Under the pieces are notes generated by a model. It saw only the letters and a list, made by a program, of their open reading frames with translations, had not been told where the DNA came from and ran no database searches. The translations under genes and the position numbers were made by a program. Shown here one piece after another: positions 52,452 through 61,700 of a DNA stretch of 64,000 bases. Origin of the DNA: Pseudobacter ginsenosidimutans (GTDB lineage: Bacteria > Bacteroidota > Bacteroidia > Chitinophagales > Chitinophagaceae). Location of the stretch: positions 1,054,001 to 1,118,000 of the forward strand of contig NZ_CP042431.1 of NCBI RefSeq assembly GCF_007970185.1, given 5' to 3'. The stretch's first letter is position 1; every line of letters starts with the position of its first letter.

Positions 52452-53668
52452 AAATAACTCAGCCATTTCTTTTTTCCCTGATTCAGCTGCTTGTATTTAC
52501 TGAATCTCAAACATAGCGGATACAATATTGCAAGGGTCACCAACCACATCAAATACACTACAGGCAATCCAAATCCGTAACCCACCAGTTGAACATTGGC
52601 TGTAACCCAGGTAGTGAAATTCACCATATCCGATGCGGGCCTTCCGGAGATCATCGCTGCCAGCACGCCAAAGCCATGGATCAGCGGGATATGCATCAAA
52701 TAGAAGAACATCGGGACCTTTCCGAATATGATCAGTTTTGAAGTAAGCCGGTTCAACGGCCTTTCTGCATACGCAAGGAACAGCAAAGCCGGCCCCAGTG
52801 TCATTAATATGAATAATAGGGAAGGGGGATATTTCGATACATTCACAAATGAGAAAATGGTAAAAAGAAAATTCTTTTGTACTGTCCAATGTGCATTATC
52901 TCCATATTGATCGATAAAGCGGAGAATGACAAATAAGAAGATAGCCCCAATGCCGAGATTCCGTAATATCCTTTTTCGATAATCCGGATCAACTGCTGCA
53001 CCATACAAAGTTCCAAGGCAATACCCCAGGGAGATGATACCAATATAAGGCAATACCGGATATCCGATCACGAGGTTGAATGGCCCCAATTGGTAACCTG
53101 TAAAATTGGGCTCATGCAGCAAAGACCAGATAAGGTCTGAGGCTTTATGCTCTGTGCTGTGAATACCATCCAGCGCATTGTGTCCAAACACAATGAACAA
53201 TCCGAGAAACAGTAAAACAGTTCGGGGCAGGTGGATCAGCAATGCCAGCGCCATCATACTGAATCCCAGTGCCCAGATCACCTGAAGGATGAATGCCGGG
53301 TAATGCGGATTGAAGGTCCAGGCCAATGTTACATACACCAGCTCCAGCACTACCAGCCAAAGCCCACGGGAAAATAGAAAAAAAGATAGGCTCCTGCGAT
53401 CATGTTTCATTCCATACAAACAGGCAGCAACACCGGCCAGCAAAGTAAAAACGGGCGCACAATAATGTGTGATCCACCTTGTGAGAAAGATCGGCGCGCT
53501 GGTATGCTGCAGGTCTGTAGGATCATGAATGTAGGAATATGCATGGAAGTAATCGCGCACATGATCGAGGCACATGAACACGATGATGAAACCGCGCAAC
53601 AGGTCGATTGATTCGATCCGGCGACTTCTGATTGCAGTCTGGGCAATACCCGGAACCGTTTTGGTCAT
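52448..53668 (-). CDS. DUF1624-type heparan-alpha-glucosaminide N-acetyltransferase-like membrane protein
   Basis: A 406-residue integral membrane protein with about ten transmembrane helices. The start IESIDLLRGFIIVFMCLDHV followed by RDYFHAYSYIHDP is the mark of the DUF1624/HGSNAT-catalytic family, in which acyl groups may cross the membrane. It has His residues in the RGFI...LDHVRDYFH region as expected. An acyltransferase role on a surface sugar is possible but unproved. Its C-terminus overlaps the end of the NHL gene by 4 nt (convergent). Confidence 0.85.
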   Translation of the reverse strand: MTKTVPGIAQTAIRSRRIESIDLLRGFIIVFMCLDHVRDYFHAYSYIHDPTDLQHTSAPIFLTRWITHYCAPVFTLLAGVAACLYGMKHDRRSLSFFLFSRGLWLVVLELVYVTLAWTFNPHYPAFILQVIWALGFSMMALALLIHLPRTVLLFLGLFIVFGHNALDGIHSTEHKASDLIWSLLHEPNFTGYQLGPFNLVIGYPVLPYIGIISLGYCLGTLYGAAVDPDYRKRILRNLGIGAIFLFVILRFIDQYGDNAHWTVQKNFLFTIFSFVNVSKYPPSLLFILMTLGPALLFLAYAERPLNRLTSKLIIFGKVPMFFYLMHIPLIHGFGVLAAMISGRPASDMVNFTTWVTANVQLVGYGFGLPVVYLMWLVTLAILYPLCLRFSKYKQLNQGKKKWLSYF

Positions 53669-53773
53669 ATTATCAGGTTAAGGTTGTAACATGATAATTA
53701 CACCTGCCGCTCTGATTGGTTCAATGGAAAAAAATGAAAAAGGATAATTGACGCAATTGGACCGCTGGCGCCT

Positions 53774-54433
53774 TCACTGTCCTCCGATTATTGGCTTGAA
53801 TTTTAATGCAAGTAAGATCAACCCGATCCTCGATTGAATGGAAAATTTTTGATAAAGGCTATCTCTGTAATCATCAATGGTATAACGGCTCACATTCATT
53901 CTTTGAGCAATCTCCTTATAAGGAATGTCCATAGAAGCATATTTCAGAAAAGTAAGTTCTCTTTCCTTCAATGACCTGAGCTTTTCCAAAAGATCATGTG
54001 CAGCATCATCCTGAATAACTCCTTTCAACAGATTTGGAAAATACTCATTACCATCAGCAACCGTTTCCAAAGCCATCCGCAATTCTTCTTTTTTAATAGA
54101 TTTTGAAATATATCCCTTTACGCCCAGCTTATATAAACGTAACAAGGCAAGGTCATCTTCATAGGCAGTCAGGGCAACTACTTTAACTGCGCTGTGCATT
54201 TTTCGGATTTCCTTCATTGTTTCGAACCCATCCATCACGGGCATGTTTATATCCAGCAATATGATGTCTGGAGTAGCCCCGGAAGCAAGATGGTCCAATA
54301 GTTCTTTTCCATTTCCCGCCTCCGGGCCAATTTGAATATGTGGAATGGTAGACAGTAAGAGTGAAATAGCTGATCGTACCAATACGTGATCATCTGCCAA
54401 TGCAACGGTTAAGGTTTTAGAAGAAGAATTCAT
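53774..54433 (-). CDS. NarL/FixJ-type response regulator, orphan
   Basis: A 219-residue regulator with a receiver domain (Asp14, Asp15, phosphoacceptor Asp61 in IILLDINMPVMDG, and Lys in GYISKSIKKEE) and a C-terminal LuxR-type helix-turn-helix. The effector contains SLKERELTFLKYASMDIPYK and ISRYTIDDYRDSLYQKF-like segments. Start at 54433 (MNSSSK) is chosen over an upstream ATG at 54499 that would add an implausible hydrophobic lead. No kinase gene is adjacent, so it is an orphan. It is divergent from the RHS-type locus, which it may regulate (inference). Confidence 0.88.
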   Translation of the reverse strand: MNSSSKTLTVALADDHVLVRSAISLLLSTIPHIQIGPEAGNGKELLDHLASGATPDIILLDINMPVMDGFETMKEIRKMHSAVKVVALTAYEDDLALLRLYKLGVKGYISKSIKKEELRMALETVADGNEYFPNLLKGVIQDDAAHDLLEKLRSLKERELTFLKYASMDIPYKEIAQRMNVSRYTIDDYRDSLYQKFSIQSRIGLILLALKFKPIIGGQ

Positions 54434-54749
54434 TAGGATAACAATTTTTATGGGGTCCGGGAAAATACCCTCAAATGTGGAGTAAAAATAAAATAACATT
54501 AATTAAGTTTGTCAAAATGCAAGCCTAAAGCGTATCGGTTCAGTGCATTTGTAAACTCCCATCACTCCAGCCCACTCCTGCCTCTATGATCAAATCGGAC
54601 ACCTGTTTTATTGAACGGGCGGAATGAGGCTACCTGTTATTTACCCTTCATACTAATAGTTCTTAAAGAGCAGAACATTTTATACTCAGGTATTTTGCCG
54701 GACAGACTTTAACTCCTAAATATTAATATCTACAGCAATAACCTTTCCT
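54434..54749. other. Divergent intergenic region between the orphan regulator and the RHS locus
   Basis: About 316 nt with no gene I can support. A near -7 sequence GTATTTTG stands close to 54691 but no convincing -33 partner was found. It probably holds the control region of both genes. Confidence 0.4.
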
Positions 54750-57125
54750 ATGTCAAAATTAAGCTTACTCGCGTGCGTGGCCTGGCTATCAATTTGCACA
54801 ACAATTCGGGCACAATTTCCCAATAGCCTCGGATCTCCATCCCCTAATAGCAGTTTTCTCAGAACAATTGGGGGCGCTCCCACTTCAGTTGGAGTTGACC
54901 TTTATACTGGTACAGCTCAGGTAAACGTTCCTGTTTGTGACCTTGCCTCCAAAGACATGACCATTCCTGTTTCCCTGACCTACACTCATGGTAAGGGAAT
55001 AAAAGTGCAGGACTACGCAACCTGTGCGGGCCTTGGCTGGCAATTGCAGGCCGGAGGCAGTGTAACCAGGATTGTTCGTGGTTTTCCCGACGAGTTCCCT
55101 AATGGTTATCTCGGCACAGGCAGATGGGGACAAAAAATAACCAATCACCTGGTCAACGGAACACCGTATACTACTGCGGATAGAAAGGCTATCACCGGCG
55201 GAGGTACCGCTGACTTACCTACAGCCGATGGAGAACCAGACATCTATTTTGTGAAAACAGCAAGCTTTGCATTCCAGTTTACCTTTAACGGTGATGGGGA
55301 GCCTGTTCTTTCCAACAGCAATGGTTTCCTGATCACGGCACCAGGATTATTCAACACCAGCTCCTATCAAAGCCCCCTTTTTGTGATAACAGACCCCAAT
55401 GGGAACGAGTACCACTTTTCAACTTATTCTAATGGGAGTGAATATACCAAAACAAAACTCTATGGAACAGAATATACTTACCCTACTACCTGGAACCTAA
55501 ACACTATCTTTACAAATAATAAAAGGGAAGTGATCAATTTCAGTTATATCGCTTCTCCCAATGATGAAGTATACAGACATTTCCGGACCTTAAAAAGGGA
55601 AAGCGCCAATTGCACTACTGTTGAACTCAAAGAAGATACTGTAACCAATACGATAATTCAACCTAAATACATCAGTTCAATTCAATCATCGCTTGGCGAA
55701 ATTAATTTTTCGTACGCTTTCGACAGACGCGATGTGGCGGGCGCAGCAAGGTTATTATCGGTATCCCTGAAATCATATACAGCTATTGGCACATCAACAC
55801 TGCAAACCTACACATTCAATTACGGCTATTTCGGCGACCCTTCAACTGATCTGAATGTTCTGAGGCTGAGGCTGGATAATATCTTTGTTGCAGGAGGAAC
55901 AGCAAATACAGCAACTCCTGTTCAATACAGAACATTCACTTACCATAATTCAGACAATCTTCCTTCGCGGAGATCAGCTGTTTTTGATTACTGGGGTTAC
56001 TTTACTGCATATACTCCCATCAATGGCTCAACAGATCCACTCTATTATCCGCAACTCAGAGTACCCAACCTGAACAAAACAAAAGCCAATATCCTTACGG
56101 AAATTCAGGACATGACCGGCTCTTCCTGGCTCATTAACTATGCGCAGCACAACTATTACAAGAATTCCTCCAATATAGCTGTTGGCGGGCTCAGAGTACA
56201 ATCCATATCAAATACATTGAGCACCGGTGAAAATATTCAGACAAGTTATGTTTACGAAAATGATCAGGGAATTTCGCAAGGACAGATACTGACTGAATCT
56301 TATGCAAACCTGCTAACCGGATGCACCAATGCTGTATTAACTGTATTGTCTGAAGCTCCAACCATTACCAATGATTTGAATGGAACTTTTATTGGTTATT
56401 CATCCATAAAAACCATTCAACCGAATGGCGGCTATACTGTTGCTGAATTCTACAACTTCAGTGATTTTCCTGATATTTTCAATTATCTGGCGTCTGCAGA
56501 CAACCCAGCCCCTTCCGTTACTTCCACTATCAGCTCAGCTTATAAAAGAGGGATTCCGAAAAAAAATACAGTGTTCAATTCTGCATCAGTCAAAATATCA
56601 GAAACAACCTATTCCTATTCGTCATTAACAAGTCCCGAAACAAAATCAGCCTGGGCATATAAATGGAATTACATTTATGAAACCGCCTGTGGCCTCGGTT
56701 GTGGACAAAACTTCGAGTCTACTTATTACACAAAAATTGAGAATTATCGCCTGACAGGAATGATCAGCAAATCCTATGATCAGCTTGACCCGAACTCCTT
56801 CATGCAAAACTCAACAACTTATACCTACAGTAACAATAAAAGAACGATTCATAAAATAGTTACTACGGATTCGAAAGACAATACCGTAGAAGAAACAATT
56901 TACTATGCAGACAACAGCTCCATACCCATGCTTACTCCTGCTGAAGAAACCGCCATCACAGCAATGCTGAACAGGAATAACAGGGATGCAGTTATACATA
57001 CAACTTCCAGCAGGAATGGAGCTGTTAGCACCTTACACAATAGTTATGCAGTAAAAACTTTACCAGACGGAAATACCAGAGTTTTTCTTGTTAACTCCTC
57101 CCTTATAAGAATTCCACATTGTTAA
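54750..57125 (+). CDS. Exported RHS-type protein, N-terminal part (gene split by a frameshift)
   Basis: A 791-residue reading frame with a signal peptide (LSLLACVAWLSICTTIRAQ). Early segments such as VDLYTGTAQVNVPVCDLASK and DMTIPVSLTYTHGKGIKVQD with CAGLGWQLQAGGSVTRIVRG are typical of the beginning of Bacteroidota RHS/wall-associated proteins. Further on there are RHS-like YxYDxxxR-type strands. The frame ends VFLVNSSLIRIPHC and stops at 57125. The downstream frame continues the protein one base out of phase, as if one A were deleted near 57107 (see finding). So this is the 5' part of a larger gene of about 1330 residues, unless the frameshift is real or programmed. Confidence 0.75.
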   Translation: MSKLSLLACVAWLSICTTIRAQFPNSLGSPSPNSSFLRTIGGAPTSVGVDLYTGTAQVNVPVCDLASKDMTIPVSLTYTHGKGIKVQDYATCAGLGWQLQAGGSVTRIVRGFPDEFPNGYLGTGRWGQKITNHLVNGTPYTTADRKAITGGGTADLPTADGEPDIYFVKTASFAFQFTFNGDGEPVLSNSNGFLITAPGLFNTSSYQSPLFVITDPNGNEYHFSTYSNGSEYTKTKLYGTEYTYPTTWNLNTIFTNNKREVINFSYIASPNDEVYRHFRTLKRESANCTTVELKEDTVTNTIIQPKYISSIQSSLGEINFSYAFDRRDVAGAARLLSVSLKSYTAIGTSTLQTYTFNYGYFGDPSTDLNVLRLRLDNIFVAGGTANTATPVQYRTFTYHNSDNLPSRRSAVFDYWGYFTAYTPINGSTDPLYYPQLRVPNLNKTKANILTEIQDMTGSSWLINYAQHNYYKNSSNIAVGGLRVQSISNTLSTGENIQTSYVYENDQGISQGQILTESYANLLTGCTNAVLTVLSEAPTITNDLNGTFIGYSSIKTIQPNGGYTVAEFYNFSDFPDIFNYLASADNPAPSVTSTISSAYKRGIPKKNTVFNSASVKISETTYSYSSLTSPETKSAWAYKWNYIYETACGLGCGQNFESTYYTKIENYRLTGMISKSYDQLDPNSFMQNSTTYTYSNNKRTIHKIVTTDSKDNTVEETIYYADNSSIPMLTPAEETAITAMLNRNNRDAVIHTTSSRNGAVSTLHNSYAVKTLPDGNTRVFLVNSSLIRIPHC

Positions 57126-58762
57126 ACAACGAAATTTTCGAATATGACATCGAAAGATCCAATCCCATTTCCTCCCAAACAGACGGAGGAAAACCTACAG
57201 GAGTATTATTTGGTTATGGTCTGAATAAAGACGCGTACCCAATTGCTTTTGTAAAAAATGCAGGAACAATTCCGGCTACTGAACAAACCACAGGCTATGG
57301 CACTGTTTTTGGCCTCTCTGCTGTTTTTACCACTGGCTATACTGGTACCATCAATCTGACCCTGAGCTACGTTTCATCAGGAGGAACAAGTCCGGCTACA
57401 ACCAACTATACGCTATCTGGTCCGGTAACCAGAACAGGTACTCTCTGCCTGCCGGGAGGTAGTGGTGGCACCTGCTCCGGTACACCTCAAACAATTGATT
57501 TTACAAATATGCCGGCAGGAACCTATACACTGAATATTGTGCCGGTATCAGTTCCCTTTCCAACTACTTTCAATTATGTTTATCCCAAAAACATTCCATT
57601 CCTCAAGAAAGAGTTCTATTATGAAAGTTTTGAGGATAATCCTTCGGCCATTGCCGGTTCTGCACATACAGGCGTCAAGTATTATAATGCCGGTTCAACT
57701 CCTTTCCAGGTAAATTATGCAACAGCATCTGTCAGAAATTATGTGATCCAGTGGTGGAACTGGGAAAATGGAAAATGGAAATTTAATGAGCAGGCATACA
57801 CCGGACCAAGATCTATTTCCGGGATCATTGACGATATACGAATCTTTCCTAATGACGCACTGATGACCACCCATACCTATGAACCACTGGTCGGCAAAAC
57901 CAGTACAATCGATCCCAGTGGCAGAACAAGCACTATAGAATATGACGGCTTCAGCAGGATCAGCGTTTCAAGAGACAACGACAAGAATATTCTCACCAAA
58001 ACCTGCTATAACTATATTTCGCAACCTGTAAGCTGTCCTCTTCCCACAATTTTCTCCAATGTTGAAAAATCCGCAAGTTTTACAAGGAATAATTGCTCCG
58101 CAGGATATAGTGGCGCCACCATTCTGTATGTAGTGCCCGCCAACTCGTATATATCCACTATCAGTCAGGCCGATGCCGATCAGCTGGCAGTGAACGATAT
58201 TACTGTAAATGGGCAGGAATTTGCAAACACCAATGGAACCTGTATTCAAACATGGTACAATGAGATAAGGTCAGGAACATTTACAAGGAATAATTGCAGC
58301 AGTGGAAGCACGGGAGGAACTGTAACCTACACAGTTGCAGCTGGCACACATAGCTCAACTACCAGCCAGGCTCATGCGAACTTACTTGCCGAACAGGATG
58401 TTGCCATCAATGGGCAAAATTTTGCGAATACCAACGGCATTTGTACTCCTACATCATGTTCCTTCAGTGCCGCATCCGGCTTCACATCACTATATAGCAG
58501 TATTGGAGCATCGGGCGGCTCCGTTGGATTTTCTTTTTACTTCACCAAAACAACCTCAGGAATGTATGCAGGTCTTTCCTACTCCATTGGTATTATCAAT
58601 GGATGCAGGCCATCTGTGGCGAGAACTATCTCTGTTGGCGGAGGCAGCAACTCCTGGGAAGTAGAAATCAGGCCTGATGGTGAAGTAATTGCCCGTTATA
58701 TCAGCGGTCCTGTTATCAATGCCGGAAGTTCTGTATACCTCAGTGGATCTTTTGCCTTATAA
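57119..58762 (+). CDS. RHS-type protein, C-terminal part with DUF5977 repeats
   Basis: A 547-residue reading frame. In frame it can start at TTG 57119 (overlapping the preceding frame by 7 nt), but coding sense continues upstream as KNSTLLNNEIFEYDIE, so it is the continuation of the preceding frame. VLFGYGLNKDAYPIAFVKNA is a typical RHS segment, and VGKTSTIDPSGRTSTIEYDG is another. Two DUF5977 repeats lie at about residues 318-376 and 384-442, each with a FTRNNC start and a GQxFANTNGxC end. The C-terminal part is Ser/Gly-rich. It is followed 18 nt later by the 1530-residue RHS protein. Confidence 0.7.
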   Translation: MLNNEIFEYDIERSNPISSQTDGGKPTGVLFGYGLNKDAYPIAFVKNAGTIPATEQTTGYGTVFGLSAVFTTGYTGTINLTLSYVSSGGTSPATTNYTLSGPVTRTGTLCLPGGSGGTCSGTPQTIDFTNMPAGTYTLNIVPVSVPFPTTFNYVYPKNIPFLKKEFYYESFEDNPSAIAGSAHTGVKYYNAGSTPFQVNYATASVRNYVIQWWNWENGKWKFNEQAYTGPRSISGIIDDIRIFPNDALMTTHTYEPLVGKTSTIDPSGRTSTIEYDGFSRISVSRDNDKNILTKTCYNYISQPVSCPLPTIFSNVEKSASFTRNNCSAGYSGATILYVVPANSYISTISQADADQLAVNDITVNGQEFANTNGTCIQTWYNEIRSGTFTRNNCSSGSTGGTVTYTVAAGTHSSTTSQAHANLLAEQDVAINGQNFANTNGICTPTSCSFSAASGFTSLYSSIGASGGSVGFSFYFTKTTSGMYAGLSYSIGIINGCRPSVARTISVGGGSNSWEVEIRPDGEVIARYISGPVINAGSSVYLSGSFAL

Positions 58763-58780
58763 AAAAACAAAACCAGTCTT

Positions 58781-61700
58781 ATGCTAAAATATTTCTTGAT
58801 CATAAACATGTTGTTGAGTATTTCAACATATGGTCAAAGCTATAACAGGGCCAGAACATGGATTGCAAAAAAACCATTCAAAACAGAGGCCGATATTATT
58901 GCAACATCCCGAACCAATCAGGAAATAAGCCTGACCACAGAATACCTTGATGGTTATGGAAGGCCCGTGCAAATTGTTCAGAAGCAGGCAAATCCCGCTC
59001 AACAGGATGTAATAACAATGCATACCTACGATGCATCAGGAAGGGAAGTGCAGCAATACCTGCCATTTGCTTCAGGTAATAACGGAGATGTCAAAACCAA
59101 TGCAGCTTCCCTGCAAACAAGCTTCAATCAGGGAATGTTCCCCGGCGAAACACATTTCTATTCCCAACTCACTATTGAGAACTCGCCACTCAACAGAACA
59201 CTCAATACCTATGCACCCGGAAGCAGCTGGGCTGGAAGCAACAGGGGAACCAATATTAAATATCTCCTCAATTCGGTCATAGATGAAGTAAGGATATGGA
59301 ATGTAGCCCTCACGCAGGGAAGCCTGCCTGTTAGCAACACCACTTATTCCGCCGGACAGCTTACCAAGAAACTGACAAAAGAAGAAAAGAATGTACAGGT
59401 GATCGAATACCAGGATAAAGCTGGCAAATTGATTATGCGAAAGACCCAACTTTCAGCAGCTGCCGATGATGGTACCGGAAGTCCGCATGCAGGATGGCTA
59501 TGTTCCTACTATGTTTATGACGATTATGACCGCCTTCGCTTTATCCTCACTCCCAGAGTGATCGAATTACTGAATGGCTCATGGACAATCACCCAGAGTA
59601 TTAGTGATGAACTCTGTATCAGAATGGAATATGACGACTGGGATAGGAATATCATCAAAAAAACACCTGGAGCCGATGAACAGCGTTTCGTTTACGACAA
59701 GATCGGAAGATTGGTGATGAGCCAGGATGGAAACTTACGCAATGATAAAAAGTGGCAGTATTACAAATATGATGACCTGGACAGAATCACTGCAAGCGGA
59801 TTATTGACTGACCCTGCCAACTACAATAACCTTACCTATCATGCAAACCTGGCTACATCCGGAACTACTCATCCTGTCCTCGCTTCATACACTACCATTG
59901 AACTTTCCCGAAACTATTACGATAACTATTCCTGGGTAAGTGGAACAGGAAGTGGATTGAGCAGTTCACTCGATGCCACACACACCAGCAACACCAATTA
60001 TTTTTATTCAGCAGCTTCTGCAAACAACTATCCATATGCGCAACCAATCACACAGAGCTCCTTGACGCGAGGCATGACTACAGGAACTAAAATTGCAGTA
60101 TTGGGAACCAGTCAATTCCTCTATACGGTTACTTTCTATGACGACAAAGCCAGAATCATTCAAGCGCAGGGCACCAACCTTTCAAACGGGGTAGACAAAT
60201 CAACTATACAATTCAACTGGGCCGGAGCTCCTCTTCGCACGCTGGAAGAACATGCTAAAACCAGCGCACCCAATCCCAATCACAGAGTACTCACAAAAAT
60301 GGATTATGACCACGAGAACAGAATATTGAATGTCAAAAAAACAATAGAAAGCAATATCAACGGCACGGCATTCACTACCCCGGAAAAAACGATTTTTACA
60401 CAAACCTATGATGCTACCGGACATGTTAAGACCAAATCTTTCGGCCTGCATCCCGTAAGCGGCTTACCCCTGGAAACGCAAACCTTCGATTATAACCTCA
60501 GAGGCTGGATTACCGGCATCAACAAATTGTACACCCAGGCAGGTAACAATGCTAACTACTTCGGTCTTGAGCTTGGCTACGACAAACAGGCAACAACAGC
60601 AGGTACCACCAGTTTTATTCCAATTTATAATAGCAATGCTGCCGGACTGATCTGGAAAAGTAAAGGCGATGGAATTGCCCGGAAATATGATTTCACATAT
60701 GATAATGCCAACCGTCTCACCACGGCCCCATTCCTTCAAAACTCCAGTGGCAGTACCTGGGAAAAGACCAACCTCGATTTCTCAGTAAACAGTATTGGTT
60801 ATGACTACAACGGTAATATCAAATCATTGAATCAAAACGGATTTGTTTTGGGAGGATCACCCAATATAGATAACCTCACCTACAAATACCTGAATAATGA
60901 ACAGGGCAATAAGTTGATGAATGTTATAGACAACTCCAATGTTGCCAGTTCCAAACTGGGCGATTTTCATTATTCCGTTTCCAAAACACCTGCGTCAATA
61001 GATTATACCTATGATTTCAATGGCAACAAGAAGTCGGATGTAAACAAGAACATAAGCCTGATCACTTATAATCACTTGAATCTCCCGTCGGTAATTTCAA
61101 TAACCGGAAAAGGAACGATATCCTATACTTATGACGCAGCCGGCAATAAACTCAAAAAAATAGTTCAGGAAAACAACGCCATTGTACCTTTCAATGGAAC
61201 CAATTATACCACTAATATTACTACCACTACAAGTTACCTGGGTGATTTCATATACTTTTCCAAAACCTTTTCCAATACAAGCCTGTCATCATTCAACATT
61301 CCGGAATCATTACAACAAATGGCGCATGAAGAAGGCAGGGCAAGGCTCGTAACACTGTCAGCCGGAAACCAATCTTTCGCCTTCGATTATTTTCTTAAAG
61401 ACCATCTCGGAAACATACGTATTACATTAACCGATGAATTGAAGGAAGATGTTTACCCTGCTGCTACATTAGAAACAAATGGCATTTCTACTGAAAAGGA
61501 ATTCTACGGTATCACCAACGATGCCAGCCATATTATCGCTACTTCAAGCCTGCCATGGTTCAGTGCAATCTCTGGCAGCAACTATCAAAACAATAATGGA
61601 TTATCCGCTCCACCTGATCCCACCACCAATCCCACTGCTGCCAGTACCAAACTTTATAAGCTGAACGGAAATACCGGCGACAGGTTTGGCATGGGCATCG

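Noticed and set aside
57100-57125. Programmed -1 frameshifting in the first RHS gene
   Set aside because: The codons around 57102-57107 (CTT ATA) do not form an X XXY YYZ slippery heptamer, and no obvious downstream stimulatory structure is seen.
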